Shown here piece after piece: positions 1-8,510 of a DNA stretch of 64,000 bases (position 1 is its first letter; each line of letters opens with the position of its first letter). The translations under genes and the position numbers were made by a program. Below the pieces are notes generated by a model. The model was not told the DNA's origin, searched no databases, and saw only the letters and a list, made by a program, of their open reading frames with translations. The stretch comes from Pelagibacterales bacterium SAG-MED41 (GTDB lineage Bacteria; Pseudomonadota; Alphaproteobacteria; Pelagibacterales; Pelagibacteraceae): NCBI GenBank assembly GCA_014653545.1, contig JACWEJ010000001.1:100014-164013 (forward strand). The letters run 5' to 3'.

Positions 1-375
1 CAACAATTTTTAAAATTAACAAAAAAAAAGATTTATTTTTCATTTAACCCTCATCTGCTACCAACATTTAGAGGGATCTTAACATCAATCTATGTACAAA
101 CAAATAAAGGTATTACAGGTAAAATTTTAAGAAAATCATTAATTAATTATTATAAAAATTCAAAATTTATTAAAATTTTAAAATTAAACTCATCACTTGG
201 GTCAGGCAATGTCCTTAATACAAATAATTGCGAAATATCCATTTGCGAGACTAGAATTAAAAAAAAATTTGTGATTTTTTCTGCAATAGACAACTTAATA
301 AAAGGAGCATCTGGACAGGCAGTGCAAAATATGAATCTTTTATTTAAATTTCCAGAACATCAAGGTTTAAAATGA
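1..375 (+). CDS. argC: N-acetyl-gamma-glutamyl-phosphate reductase, C-terminal part
   Basis: Partial gene cut by the left edge; the last 124 codons are present, reading in frame from base 1. ArgC reduces N-acetyl-glutamyl phosphate to the semialdehyde in cytoplasmic arginine synthesis. The visible part has the family's HLLPTFRGILTSIYV segment and the closing IDNLIKGASGQAVQNMNL motif, both strongly diagnostic. The TGA stop overlaps the ATG of the next gene by 4 bp (ATGA), so the two are probably co-transcribed. The catalytic cysteine region lies outside the window. Confidence 0.93.
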   Translation, partial: QQFLKLTKKKIYFSFNPHLLPTFRGILTSIYVQTNKGITGKILRKSLINYYKNSKFIKILKLNSSLGSGNVLNTNNCEISICETRIKKKFVIFSAIDNLIKGASGQAVQNMNLLFKFPEHQGLK

Positions 376-923
376 AATTTTCTTTATTTGTCGTTATCTT
401 TTTATTATTAGCTAATTGTAGCAAAACTAAAACAGTTTTAATTTGTGGAGACCATCTTTGTATAAATAAAAATGAGGCAGAACAATATTTTCAGGAAAAT
501 TTATCATTGGAGGTCAAAGTTATAAATAAAATGGTTAAAAATGAGATAGATCTAGTAGAACTAAATTTAAAAGAAAATCAAAATGGTGAAATGAATATTA
601 GTATTTTATCCAAAAATAATACAAAAAAAAAATTAAAAATATTATCTAATGAAGAAATAACTAGGATTAAATCTAATATTAGGAATAAAAATAAAGAAAA
701 AAAGGTTTCTAAAAAAGTAATTGAAAAAAAAAATAAAATTATTAGCAAAGAAAAAAAAATTAACAATGAAAAAAAAATTTTAGAAAATAAAGTTAATAAT
801 AGGTCTAAAGATGTTGTTGATGTTTGCTCAATACTAGAAAAATGTAATATTGAAGAAATAACTAAATATTTGTTAAAGCAGGGAAAAAAAAAGGATTTTC
901 CCGATATAACCAGGAGACAATAA
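372..923 (+). CDS. putative lipoprotein, Lys/Asn-rich, unknown function
   Basis: 183 residues. The N-terminus is a short hydrophobic signal ending in the lipobox LLANC (Cys about residue 16), so export and lipid anchoring are likely. Residues about 95-145 are a charged low-complexity stretch of Lys, Asn, Glu and Ile, probably disordered or helical linker. A compact C-terminus follows with DVCSILEKCNIEEITKYLLK and two cysteines. I recognise no family. It sits between argC and hom with a 4 bp overlap upstream and 7 bp downstream. The gene is rich in A homopolymers, but the frame is open throughout. Confidence 0.7.
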   Translation: MKFSLFVVIFLLLANCSKTKTVLICGDHLCINKNEAEQYFQENLSLEVKVINKMVKNEIDLVELNLKENQNGEMNISILSKNNTKKKLKILSNEEITRIKSNIRNKNKEKKVSKKVIEKKNKIISKEKKINNEKKILENKVNNRSKDVVDVCSILEKCNIEEITKYLLKQGKKKDFPDITRRQ

Positions 924-930
924 TTAAAGT

Positions 931-2217
931 ATGAAAAAATTAAATATTGCAATAATCGGTTTAGGAAATATCGGCAGTTATTTATATAAATATCTTAATG
1001 ATAACAAAGAGATTTTAACAAAAAAAAATAATTGTATACCTTTTATTAAATATATATCGGCCCGAAATAGAAGAAAAAAAAGAAATATTAAAATTAAAAA
1101 AAACCAATGGCTAGATAATTATCTTGATGCAACAAAAATTAAAGATGTTGATCTGATAATAGAACTTATAGGAGGATCCGAAGGTCCAGCAAAAAAATTA
1201 GTTTTTCAAGCTCTACAAAACAAAAAACATGTAGTTACTGCTAACAAAGCTTTAATTGCTAAATACGGTGATCAATTAGCTATAATTGCTGAAAAAAACA
1301 GAGTTAATTTAGAGTTTGAGGCTTCAGTATGTGGAGGAGTCCCTATTATTAGATCTTTAAAAGAAAGTTTAATTGCAAATAAAATATCTAAAATTTATGG
1401 AATCTTTAACGGCACGTCAAACTATATCTTATCTGCTATGGATAAAAAAAATAAGAATTTACAAGAAGTATTGTTAGTAGCAAAAAAACTTGGTTATGCT
1501 GAAACTAATCCTTCAGCAGATTTAAATGGAAGTGATGTTATGGCAAAACTAAAGATTTTATCCTCATTATGTTTTAATTCATTTTTAAGTAAAAATATTT
1601 ATGTTGAAGGAATTAAAGAGATCGACACAACAGACATTAGAAATGCTAATAAATTAGGATATAAGATTAAATTATTAGGTTTTGCTGAACTATTAGATAA
1701 TAATATTTATCAAAGAGTGCACCCGACACTAATAAAAAAAGACTCTTACGTAGCTGGTATTGATGGTGTGTTAAATGCAGTAATTGTGGACGGTAAACCG
1801 ATAGGTCAAAGTATAATTCAAGGTGAAGGAGCGGGTCCAGCAGCAACCACTTCTGCTTTAGTGTCTGATATCTCATCAATTTTAAGAGGTAATATTAAAT
1901 TTCCTTTTTCTGTACCAAGCGGTGAAAGGAAAAAATTTAAATTTAATACTATAGATGAGAGACTATTTTCAGCTTATTTACGTTTTGAAGTTATAGATAA
2001 ACCTGGTGTTTTATCAAATATTACAAAAATTTTTTCTAAAAATAAAGTTTCAATAAAAAGGTTAGTTCAAAACCCAAATATAAATAAAAAAATTTCATCA
2101 ATAATAATTATTACTCATAAATCAAAAAATAAGTTTTTAAACAAAATATTAAAAGATATTTCTAAGAAAAGTTTTATAAAAAAAAAACCAAAACTTATAA
2201 GGATTGATGATAATTGA
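931..2217 (+). CDS. hom: homoserine dehydrogenase
   Basis: 428 residues, the usual size of a monofunctional homoserine dehydrogenase with ACT domain. It reduces aspartate semialdehyde to homoserine on the branch to threonine and methionine. Visible are the Rossmann motif GLGNIGSYL (about 10-18), the substrate-domain segment VVTANKALIAKYG (about 101-113), FEASVCGGVPIIRSL, and a C-terminal ACT domain (about 350-428) starting near RFEVIDKPGVLSNI. The ACT domain suggests threonine feedback. No aspartokinase domain is fused. The stop overlaps the glpX start by one base (TGATG). Confidence 0.95.
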   Translation: MKKLNIAIIGLGNIGSYLYKYLNDNKEILTKKNNCIPFIKYISARNRRKKRNIKIKKNQWLDNYLDATKIKDVDLIIELIGGSEGPAKKLVFQALQNKKHVVTANKALIAKYGDQLAIIAEKNRVNLEFEASVCGGVPIIRSLKESLIANKISKIYGIFNGTSNYILSAMDKKNKNLQEVLLVAKKLGYAETNPSADLNGSDVMAKLKILSSLCFNSFLSKNIYVEGIKEIDTTDIRNANKLGYKIKLLGFAELLDNNIYQRVHPTLIKKDSYVAGIDGVLNAVIVDGKPIGQSIIQGEGAGPAATTSALVSDISSILRGNIKFPFSVPSGERKKFKFNTIDERLFSAYLRFEVIDKPGVLSNITKIFSKNKVSIKRLVQNPNINKKISSIIIITHKSKNKFLNKILKDISKKSFIKKKPKLIRIDDN

Positions 2218-3158
2218 TGTCGATAGACAAGAAATTTTTAAAACTATTTATTAAAGTAACTGAAAAAGCTGCTATTGGTGCATCTAAATTCATTGGAAAA
2301 AAGGATAAAATAGCTGCTGATAAAGGTGCGGTAGATCCTATGAGAAAAGAATTAAATAAAATTAATATGGAAGGAACAGTAGTTATTGGTGAAGGTGAAA
2401 TGGATAAAGCTCCAATGTTATATATAGGAGAAAAACTTGGAACTTTGAATGGACCAAAGTTTGATATAGCTGTTGATCCACTGGAGGGAACAAAATTTAC
2501 TGCAAATGGTGAACCTAACGCTTTTTCTGTTTTAGCAATTTCTGAAAGAGGTGGTTTATTATCAGCCCCAGATACATACATGGAAAAAATTGTAATTGGT
2601 TCTAATCTTCCAAACAATTTAATGGATATAGATAATGGTGTCGAAAAAAATATTAGATTATTAGCTGACGCTAAAAGTAAAAATATTTCTGATATAAACG
2701 TGTGTGTATTAAAGAGAGCTAGACATCATGAAATTATTAGAGAATTAACCAGTTTAAATGTAAAGATTAACTACATAACTGATGGAGATATTGCAGGTGC
2801 TCTAAGTGTCATTGGTGATAAACCTAAAAATGATATTTATTATAGCACAGGGGGAGGCCCGGAGGGTGTTATAGTGGCAGCCGCCCTCTCATGTTTTGGA
2901 GGTCAGATACAAGGAAGATTGGTTTTGGATAATGAGGAAAAACTAAGAGCAAAAAAACTAGGTATCACTGATTTTAATAGAAAGTATAATATTGATGACA
3001 TGGTTAAAGGCGATGTGATTTTTTGTGCAACAGGAGTTACATCGGGTGATCTAGCAAGTGGAGTAAAAGATTTAGGAAATGAATACGAAGTCAATACTTT
3101 TGCGCTCCATAAAAGTGAAAATACTATAAAGTCAGTTCAAAATATTTATAATAAATGA
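2217..3158 (+). CDS. glpX: class II fructose-1,6-bisphosphatase
   Basis: 313 residues from ATG 2217; a TTG three bases upstream would add one Met, but the TGATG junction with hom makes the ATG the simpler choice. GlpX removes the 1-phosphate of fructose-1,6-bisphosphate in gluconeogenesis. Motifs seen: VVIGEGEMDKAPMLYIGE (about 56-72), the metal/phosphate motif DPLEGT (about 87-92), and TGGGPEGVIVAAAL in the second half. The hom-glpX-recJ order is typical of alphaproteobacteria. The stop overlaps the recJ start (ATGA). Confidence 0.95.
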   Translation: MSIDKKFLKLFIKVTEKAAIGASKFIGKKDKIAADKGAVDPMRKELNKINMEGTVVIGEGEMDKAPMLYIGEKLGTLNGPKFDIAVDPLEGTKFTANGEPNAFSVLAISERGGLLSAPDTYMEKIVIGSNLPNNLMDIDNGVEKNIRLLADAKSKNISDINVCVLKRARHHEIIRELTSLNVKINYITDGDIAGALSVIGDKPKNDIYYSTGGGPEGVIVAAALSCFGGQIQGRLVLDNEEKLRAKKLGITDFNRKYNIDDMVKGDVIFCATGVTSGDLASGVKDLGNEYEVNTFALHKSENTIKSVQNIYNK

Positions 3159-4939
3159 ACACACTTTCTGTAAGTGGCAAAGATTGGATTTTAAAGAAAT
3201 ACAATCAAGAGAATCTGAGTCTTATTAAAGAAACTTTTTCATTAGATGAAATAACGTCTAAACTTTTGTCAATTAGAAATATTAAAAAGAAGGAAATTAG
3301 TTCTTTTTTAAATCCATCGATAAAGAATTTTCTGCCTAATCCAAATAATTTAATTGATATGAAAAAATCAACGTTAAGAGCTGTTGATGCTATATCCAAA
3401 AATGAAAAAATAGGTATTTTTGGTGATTATGATGTCGATGGTGCTACTTCTACAGCTTTACTGGGAAATTATTTTAATGAATTAAATCTTAATTATGAAA
3501 TTTATATTCCCGATCGTAGAAAAGAGGGATATGGACCATCTATAAAGGGTATCAATGAATTAATTGATAAGAAAGTGAGGATAATCTTTACAGTAGATTG
3601 TGGGACACTATCTTTCGAAGCAATCAATTTTGCAAAAAAAAAGAAAATTGATGTTATAGTTCTTGATCATCACCAGTCAGAGATTAAATTACCAGAAGCT
3701 TTCTCTGTGATAAATCCAAATCGTATTGATGATAAATCAAATTTGCAATATCTATGTGCTGCAGGAGTCTCCTTTATGTTTCTTGTATCGTTAAATAGAG
3801 CACTTAGATCAAAAAATTGGTTTACTACAAAAAATATTAATGAACCGAATTTGATAGACTATTTAGATTTAGTTTCATTAGGTACAATTTGCGATGTAGT
3901 TCCATTAATAGGTCTAAATAGAGCAATCGTTAAACAAGGATTAAAAGTGATTAAATTAAAAAAAAATTTAGGTTTAAAAACTTTATTAGATTTATGCAAA
4001 ATCGAGTCCACCCCTTCAATTTATCATCTTGGGTATTTAATTGGACCTAGAATAAATGCAGGTGGCAGGGTTGGTAAATGCTCTCATGGTGCGAATTTAT
4101 TATTAAATAAAGATCCAAAGAATAGTTTTAAATTAGCTTCTGAATTAGATCAATACAATAAAGAAAGACAACTTCTAGAGAAAGATCTTCTGCAAAAAAT
4201 TTTAAATGAAACAAAAAATCATTTAAATGATCCTGTTTTAATTTTAAGTGGTCCTAATTGGCACGAAGGAATTATTGGAATTGTTGCAGCTAGATTAAAA
4301 GATAAATTTGACAAACCAGTTATAATAATTTCTTTAGATGGAAATATTGGAAAAGCATCAGCAAGATCTATAATAGGTTTTGATATTGGTGCTGTTATAA
4401 TTGCTGCAACTCAAGAAGATATATTATTAAAAGGAGGGGGGCATAAAATGGCTGGTGGCTTCTCTATTAAAGTAGAGAATATAGAAAAACTAAAAGATTT
4501 TGTATTTAGAAAATTTAAAAACATAAATATAGATTTAACAACAAAAAGACCTTTGCTTATAGATAGTGTTATCTCTCCATCAGCAGTAAATTTGGAATTT
4601 TATAATAAGGTAGAAATATTATCTCCTTTTGGTTCAGGTAACCCAGAGCCAAAGTTTATTATTGAAGATGTAAAAACTATTAATGGAAAAATTGTTGGAG
4701 AAAAACATGTTAAATCGATTTTGAGTGGTAAAGATGGTTCTACAATTAAATGTATAGCTTTTAATGCAGTTGAAAAAGACATTGGGGCTTATCTACTTAA
4801 AAAGAATAATAAATCATTTAATATTGCAGGAAAATTATCCCTAAATGAGTGGAAGGGGCAATCAAATGTAGAGTTTATTATCGACGATATATCTGTTAAT
4901 AAGACTTTCAAAAATATGGTCCCATCGTCTATCGGTTAG
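3155..4939 (+). CDS. recJ: single-stranded-DNA-specific exonuclease RecJ
   Basis: 594 residues, standard RecJ length. RecJ is a 5'-3' ssDNA exonuclease used in RecFOR recombination, mismatch and base-excision repair. DHH-family motifs are clear: GDYDVDGATSTAL (about 88-100), VDCGTLSFEA, the DHH motif itself in VLDHHQSE, and the DHHA1 motif GGGHKMAGGFSI (about 427-438). A C-terminal OB-type part follows (about 465-590). The last seven codons (VPSSIG and stop) lie inside the tRNA-Glu gene: stop TAG 4937-4939 falls in the tRNA D-loop, so protein and tRNA share 22 bp. Confidence 0.95.
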   Translation: MNTLSVSGKDWILKKYNQENLSLIKETFSLDEITSKLLSIRNIKKKEISSFLNPSIKNFLPNPNNLIDMKKSTLRAVDAISKNEKIGIFGDYDVDGATSTALLGNYFNELNLNYEIYIPDRRKEGYGPSIKGINELIDKKVRIIFTVDCGTLSFEAINFAKKKKIDVIVLDHHQSEIKLPEAFSVINPNRIDDKSNLQYLCAAGVSFMFLVSLNRALRSKNWFTTKNINEPNLIDYLDLVSLGTICDVVPLIGLNRAIVKQGLKVIKLKKNLGLKTLLDLCKIESTPSIYHLGYLIGPRINAGGRVGKCSHGANLLLNKDPKNSFKLASELDQYNKERQLLEKDLLQKILNETKNHLNDPVLILSGPNWHEGIIGIVAARLKDKFDKPVIIISLDGNIGKASARSIIGFDIGAVIIAATQEDILLKGGGHKMAGGFSIKVENIEKLKDFVFRKFKNINIDLTTKRPLLIDSVISPSAVNLEFYNKVEILSPFGSGNPEPKFIIEDVKTINGKIVGEKHVKSILSGKDGSTIKCIAFNAVEKDIGAYLLKKNNKSFNIAGKLSLNEWKGQSNVEFIIDDISVNKTFKNMVPSSIG

Positions 4940-4992
4940 GACAGTTGGTTTTCATCCAACAAAGAGGGGTTCGATTCCCCTTGGGACCGCCA
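4918..4992 (+). tRNA. tRNA-Glu (anticodon TTC)
   Basis: A full cloverleaf can be folded by eye. The acceptor GGTCCCA pairs with TGGGACC, the anticodon loop is TTTTCAT giving TTC, and the T-arm is AGGGG-TTCGATT-CCCCT. The discriminator is G, followed by an encoded CCA. The 5' 22 bases are also the end of the recJ reading frame. The next gene starts only 6 nt after the CCA. Confidence 0.97.
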
Positions 4993-4998
4993 AATTTT

Positions 4999-5955
4999 AT
5001 GAAGAAAATAGCTATTATTGAAAAAATTCATAGTGACGGTTTAGAGATAATAGATAAACACCCAGATTATGAATATGAATTAATTAACGATGTTTCAAAA
5101 GAAAATTTAATTAAAAAACTTCCTGACTATGATGCATGTACTCTTAGGGTTTCAAAACTAAATGAAAATATTCTTAAACATTGTCCTAAACTTAAAGTAA
5201 TTTCAAGACATGGGGTAGGCTTTGATAATGTTGATTTAAATTATATAAAAAAAAATAATATATCCTTATTAATTACGGCGACAGCTAATGCAGTAGCAGT
5301 AGCTGAACATGTGATTTATATGATGTTAACAATATCAAAGAGTATCAATAAATATGATTCTGAGGTGAGGAAAGGAAATTTTAAAAAAAATGCTTCAAAC
5401 ATTGAAACACTTGAGTTGTTTAAAAAGGAAATTTTGATTGTCGGATTTGGTCGAATTGGTAAAAGTTTAATCAAAAGGTGTTTGGGTTTTGAAATGAAAG
5501 TAAATGTATACGACCCTTTTGTTTCAAATGATATTATTTCTAAGTTTGGTGGAAATAAGATTGATAATTTAAGCGATGGTTTAAAAAGCTGTGATTATTT
5601 ATCGCTACACATACCTCTGACTGAAAAAACTAAAAATATGATTGATAGTTCAAAACTTAGTTCAATGAAAAAAAATGCTATAATTATTAATAGTTCTAGG
5701 GGCGGAATAATAAATGAAATTGATTTAAATAATGCATTAAATAAAAATATTATTTTCGGAGCAGGTTTAGATGTGTTCGAGCAAGAACCTGTCAATAAAG
5801 ATAATCCCTTATTAAAAAATAATAAAGTAATTCTTAGCCCTCACTCTGCTACTTTTACAAATGAGTGTAAATCTAGAATGTCTATTGAAACTACGAAAAA
5901 TATAATTGATTTTTTTAATAATAAATTAGATAAATCTATGATTGTAAAATTATGA
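4999..5955 (+). CDS. D-2-hydroxyacid dehydrogenase (phosphoglycerate dehydrogenase-like)
   Basis: 318 residues from ATG 4999; the open frame extends upstream only through tRNA-Glu, so the internal ATG is the real start. It is an NAD(P)-dependent oxidoreductase of the SerA/GhrB type, interconverting 2-hydroxy and 2-keto acids. Seen: SRHGVGFDNVDL in the N-domain, Rossmann motif IVGFGRIGKSL (about 142-152), catalytic Arg in NSSRGGIINE, Glu in FEQEP, and His in LSPHSAT. There is no C-terminal ACT domain, so allosteric serine control is unlikely and the substrate cannot be fixed from sequence. Confidence 0.88.
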   Translation: MKKIAIIEKIHSDGLEIIDKHPDYEYELINDVSKENLIKKLPDYDACTLRVSKLNENILKHCPKLKVISRHGVGFDNVDLNYIKKNNISLLITATANAVAVAEHVIYMMLTISKSINKYDSEVRKGNFKKNASNIETLELFKKEILIVGFGRIGKSLIKRCLGFEMKVNVYDPFVSNDIISKFGGNKIDNLSDGLKSCDYLSLHIPLTEKTKNMIDSSKLSSMKKNAIIINSSRGGIINEIDLNNALNKNIIFGAGLDVFEQEPVNKDNPLLKNNKVILSPHSATFTNECKSRMSIETTKNIIDFFNNKLDKSMIVKL

Positions 5956-6461
5956 TAGATATAAAAAGAAAATTTAAAAATTTTGGTCCATTAGAGTTTT
6001 TAGTACTAAGTTCACTTTTTTATATTGTCACAATGCTAATATGGACTGCATCAACTAGAGCTTCGGTTCTTCAAAAAGCGAATGACATAAAATCTAATCA
6101 CAAAATGATTGTAGAATTTGTAAATGATGAAATAAATAAATGTAGCTCTGAAGAAAAAAAAATAACCTCTTGGGGTGAAAATTGTAATTCTTCATGGAAT
6201 TCTTCAAAAATTGTAAAATATATATTAGATAATTTTAAATTAAATAATCCATATCAAATTCAAAAACCTTTAATACAAACTTCACAAGATCCACGTATTC
6301 AAGCTGAGGGCAAAGCAGGTCAATCTACCGACAAGGGTATAATTTTTGTATCTGAAAATAACTTTGAGTCAGATGCTGGCTCAGAATGGATAATTGGTAC
6401 TTGTATTAAATCACCTTGTGTAGCTGCAGGAAATAATGAACTAGTTTCTGCTTATCGTTAA
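5952..6461 (+). CDS. membrane-anchored protein of unknown function
   Basis: 169 residues. One transmembrane segment lies near residues 14-32 (FLVLSSLFYIVTMLIW), followed by a helical stretch (ASTRASVLQKANDIKS) and a soluble domain with four cysteines (two in the middle, two near the end in TCIKSPC). The layout of a short polar N-terminus, GPLEF, a hydrophobic helix and a Cys-pair C-terminus recalls type IV pilin-like proteins. However, Glu is not at the expected +5 position and the cleavage motif is poor, so I do not call it a pilin. Start overlaps the upstream stop by 4 bp; the end overlaps convergent iolE by 4 bp. Confidence 0.7.
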   Translation: MIDIKRKFKNFGPLEFLVLSSLFYIVTMLIWTASTRASVLQKANDIKSNHKMIVEFVNDEINKCSSEEKKITSWGENCNSSWNSSKIVKYILDNFKLNNPYQIQKPLIQTSQDPRIQAEGKAGQSTDKGIIFVSENNFESDAGSEWIIGTCIKSPCVAAGNNELVSAYR

Positions 6462-7357
6462 CTTGTAATTTTAAAACCACATTTTTTAGCGGTTCTGCTT
6501 AAGTAATTGTATCCTATCTTAGCGTATTCAAATGGATTTGCCTTGGCCGGATCTTGTTCAGCTTCAACTACAAGCCAACCTGAATAATTTTTTTTTTTTA
6601 AAGCGTATAAGAAAGGAACATAATCAATGCACCCATCTCCAGGCACTGTAAAGGCTCCATCCAAAAATGCTTGTCTGAAAGTTGCATCATTTTTTAATGA
6701 TTTATCTAAAATATCTTTTCTTATATCTTTACAATGAACATGAATTATTCTTTCATAAAATTTTTCAACTATTTTGATTGAGTTTCCTTGAGCAAAAAGC
6801 ATGTGACCTGTATCCACTAATAACTTAACAGTATCTTTGGTGTTTTCAATAAGTCTACTAATATCTTCCTGGGTTTCTACAACTGTTCCCATGTGATGAT
6901 GATATGCAAGTGGCATATTTTCATCTATCATCATTTTGCTTATTTCATTTATTGATTGAATAAATTTTTTCCATTCCTCTTTCGATAATTTAGGTCTTCT
7001 TGATAATGGTTTTACAGGATCTCCCTGCACAGAGTCCGTTATTTCCGCAAAAACCATGCATGGTGCGTTACAATCTTTAAATAATTTAAGTTGTTTTTGC
7101 ATAAGTCCAAATTCTTCTTTAGGCGATCTTTTTAATAGCTGAGCCCCGTACCAACCAGAACATAATTTAAGACTCTCTTTATTAAGCTTAGGAATAAGCT
7201 TTTCCGAGTCCATTGGGAATTTTCCACCAGACTCAATTCCGGTAAAGCCTGCCAAACTTGCTTCTTTTAAGCATTGTTCTAATGAAGTTTTACCTCCCAA
7301 TTCTGGCATATCATCATTGCTCCATGCAATTGGTGCTATTCCTAATTTTATCGACAT
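6458..7357 (-). CDS. iolE: myo-inosose-2 dehydratase
   Basis: 299 residues, family length. IolE dehydrates scyllo-inosose (2-keto-myo-inositol) to 3D-(3,5/4)-trihydroxycyclohexane-1,2-dione, the second step of inositol catabolism. The N-terminus has the diagnostic GIAPIAWSNDDMPELGG; the AP-endonuclease-type TIM barrel follows with metal-site segments YHHHMGTVVE, LLVDTGHML, VHCKDIR and VVEAEQDP. It is divergent from the iolG-like gene across 59 bp, and the IolE product is the substrate of IolD encoded at 13.5-15.3 kb. Confidence 0.9.
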   Translation of the reverse strand: MSIKLGIAPIAWSNDDMPELGGKTSLEQCLKEASLAGFTGIESGGKFPMDSEKLIPKLNKESLKLCSGWYGAQLLKRSPKEEFGLMQKQLKLFKDCNAPCMVFAEITDSVQGDPVKPLSRRPKLSKEEWKKFIQSINEISKMMIDENMPLAYHHHMGTVVETQEDISRLIENTKDTVKLLVDTGHMLFAQGNSIKIVEKFYERIIHVHCKDIRKDILDKSLKNDATFRQAFLDGAFTVPGDGCIDYVPFLYALKKKNYSGWLVVEAEQDPAKANPFEYAKIGYNYLSRTAKKCGFKITS

Positions 7358-7380
7358 AGTTTTAAGAAAGTAATATCATT

Positions 7381-7397
7381 TTATATTATAAATATAA
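7381..7397. promoter_or_regulatory. A/T palindrome in the iolE/iolG divergent promoter region
   Basis: In the 59 bp between the divergent starts, TTATATT and AATATAA form 7 bp inverted arms around ATA. It could be overlapping -10 elements or a half-operator. In DNA this A+T-rich such a palindrome can arise by chance, so support is weak. Confidence 0.25.
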
Positions 7398-7416
7398 TAA
7401 AGTTACAAAAGAATTT

Positions 7417-8412
7417 ATGGTAAATGTAGCACTTTTGGGTTTTGGAAGAATAGGGCAAATGCATGCTCAAAATATAAATCAAAATACAAGTCTAAAACTT
7501 TTATATGTTTACGAAAAAATAGATAAACTAAGTAAAAAAGCAAAAAAACTTTACAATTGTATTATTGAAAATAACTATAAAAATATTTTTTCAGACAAGA
7601 AAGTAGATATAATTTTTATTTCTAGTCCTACAAATACACATATTAAATTTATTGAAGAAGGAATTAAATACAATAAGACTATATTCTGCGAAAAACCATT
7701 AGATTTAAACATAAAAAAAATAATTAAAACTTTTAAAAAAGTTAAAAAAAATAATTCAAAAATACAATTAGGATTTAATCGTAGATTTGATCCTGGGCAC
7801 CACTCTATAAAAAAAGATTTAGATAATGGTAAAATAGGAAGATTGGAAAAAATAATAATAACTAGCAGAGATCCGGCTCCACCATCTAGGTCTTACCTTA
7901 AATCATCTGGCGGTATTTTTAGGGACATGATGATTCATGATTTTGATTTATGTAGATATTATTTAAAAAATGATGAAATTTCAGAAATAAGTTCTTCTAC
8001 TAGCTCATTTGAACATTTTTATAAAAAAATTAATGATCATGAATTAGCTGCAGTGACGATGAAATCAAAAAAGGGTGTTATATGTGTAATAACAAATTCT
8101 AGACATTGTTCATTTGGTTATGATCAAAGAGTTGAATTATTTGGAAAAAAAGGAATGCTCCTATCAGGCAATCTTAAAAATAACGCTGCGGAGACTTTTA
8201 ATTCAAATCAATCACATTCACAAAAACCATTTCTAAATTTTTTTATTGAAAGATATAGGGAAGCTTATAATCTTCAATTGAATGAACTTGTTGCGCTTCA
8301 TAAAAGGAAAATAAAACCAAGATCAACTTTCGTTGATGGTTATTTAGCACTAAAAATAGCTAATGCTGCATATCAATCATTAAACCAAAAAAGATTAATA
8401 AAATTAAAGTAA
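7417..8412 (+). CDS. iolG: inositol 2-dehydrogenase-like Gfo/Idh/MocA oxidoreductase
   Basis: 331 residues. It probably oxidises myo-inositol to scyllo-inosose with NAD+, the first catabolic step; the assignment rests on family plus divergent iolE. N-terminal Rossmann motif LGFGRIGQMHAQN (about 6-18), family EKP motif in FCEKPLD (about 92-98), QLGFNRRFDPGH, and the catalytic Asp/His segment GGIFRDMMIHDFDL (about 166-179). The binding-protein gene starts 98 nt downstream with its own strong ribosome binding site. Other polyol or sugar substrates are possible. Confidence 0.82.
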   Translation: MVNVALLGFGRIGQMHAQNINQNTSLKLLYVYEKIDKLSKKAKKLYNCIIENNYKNIFSDKKVDIIFISSPTNTHIKFIEEGIKYNKTIFCEKPLDLNIKKIIKTFKKVKKNNSKIQLGFNRRFDPGHHSIKKDLDNGKIGRLEKIIITSRDPAPPSRSYLKSSGGIFRDMMIHDFDLCRYYLKNDEISEISSSTSSFEHFYKKINDHELAAVTMKSKKGVICVITNSRHCSFGYDQRVELFGKKGMLLSGNLKNNAAETFNSNQSHSQKPFLNFFIERYREAYNLQLNELVALHKRKIKPRSTFVDGYLALKIANAAYQSLNQKRLIKLK

Positions 8413-8500
8413 ATGTAACTACCTAGAGTTGTAAATGTTTTTTTTCCTTTTGAATTTTAATTAATTTTAGGTTTTAATTGCCGAAAATTAACAAACAAAC

Positions 8501-8505
8501 GAGGG
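8501..8505 (+). promoter_or_regulatory. ribosome binding site of the sugar-binding protein gene
   Basis: GAGGG lies five bases before ATG 8511. Most genes in this window show no such Shine-Dalgarno. It settles the start at 8511 rather than the in-frame codon 33 bases upstream and fits a highly translated binding protein. Confidence 0.7.
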
Positions 8506-8510
8506 AAATA

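Noticed and set aside
372-923. Frameshift in A-homopolymers
   Set aside because: The frame is open from the lipobox to a plausible C-terminus, and the stop/start spacing with hom is normal.
4945-4998. Longer N-terminus for the 2-hydroxyacid dehydrogenase
   Set aside because: The extra codons are translated tRNA-Glu sequence.
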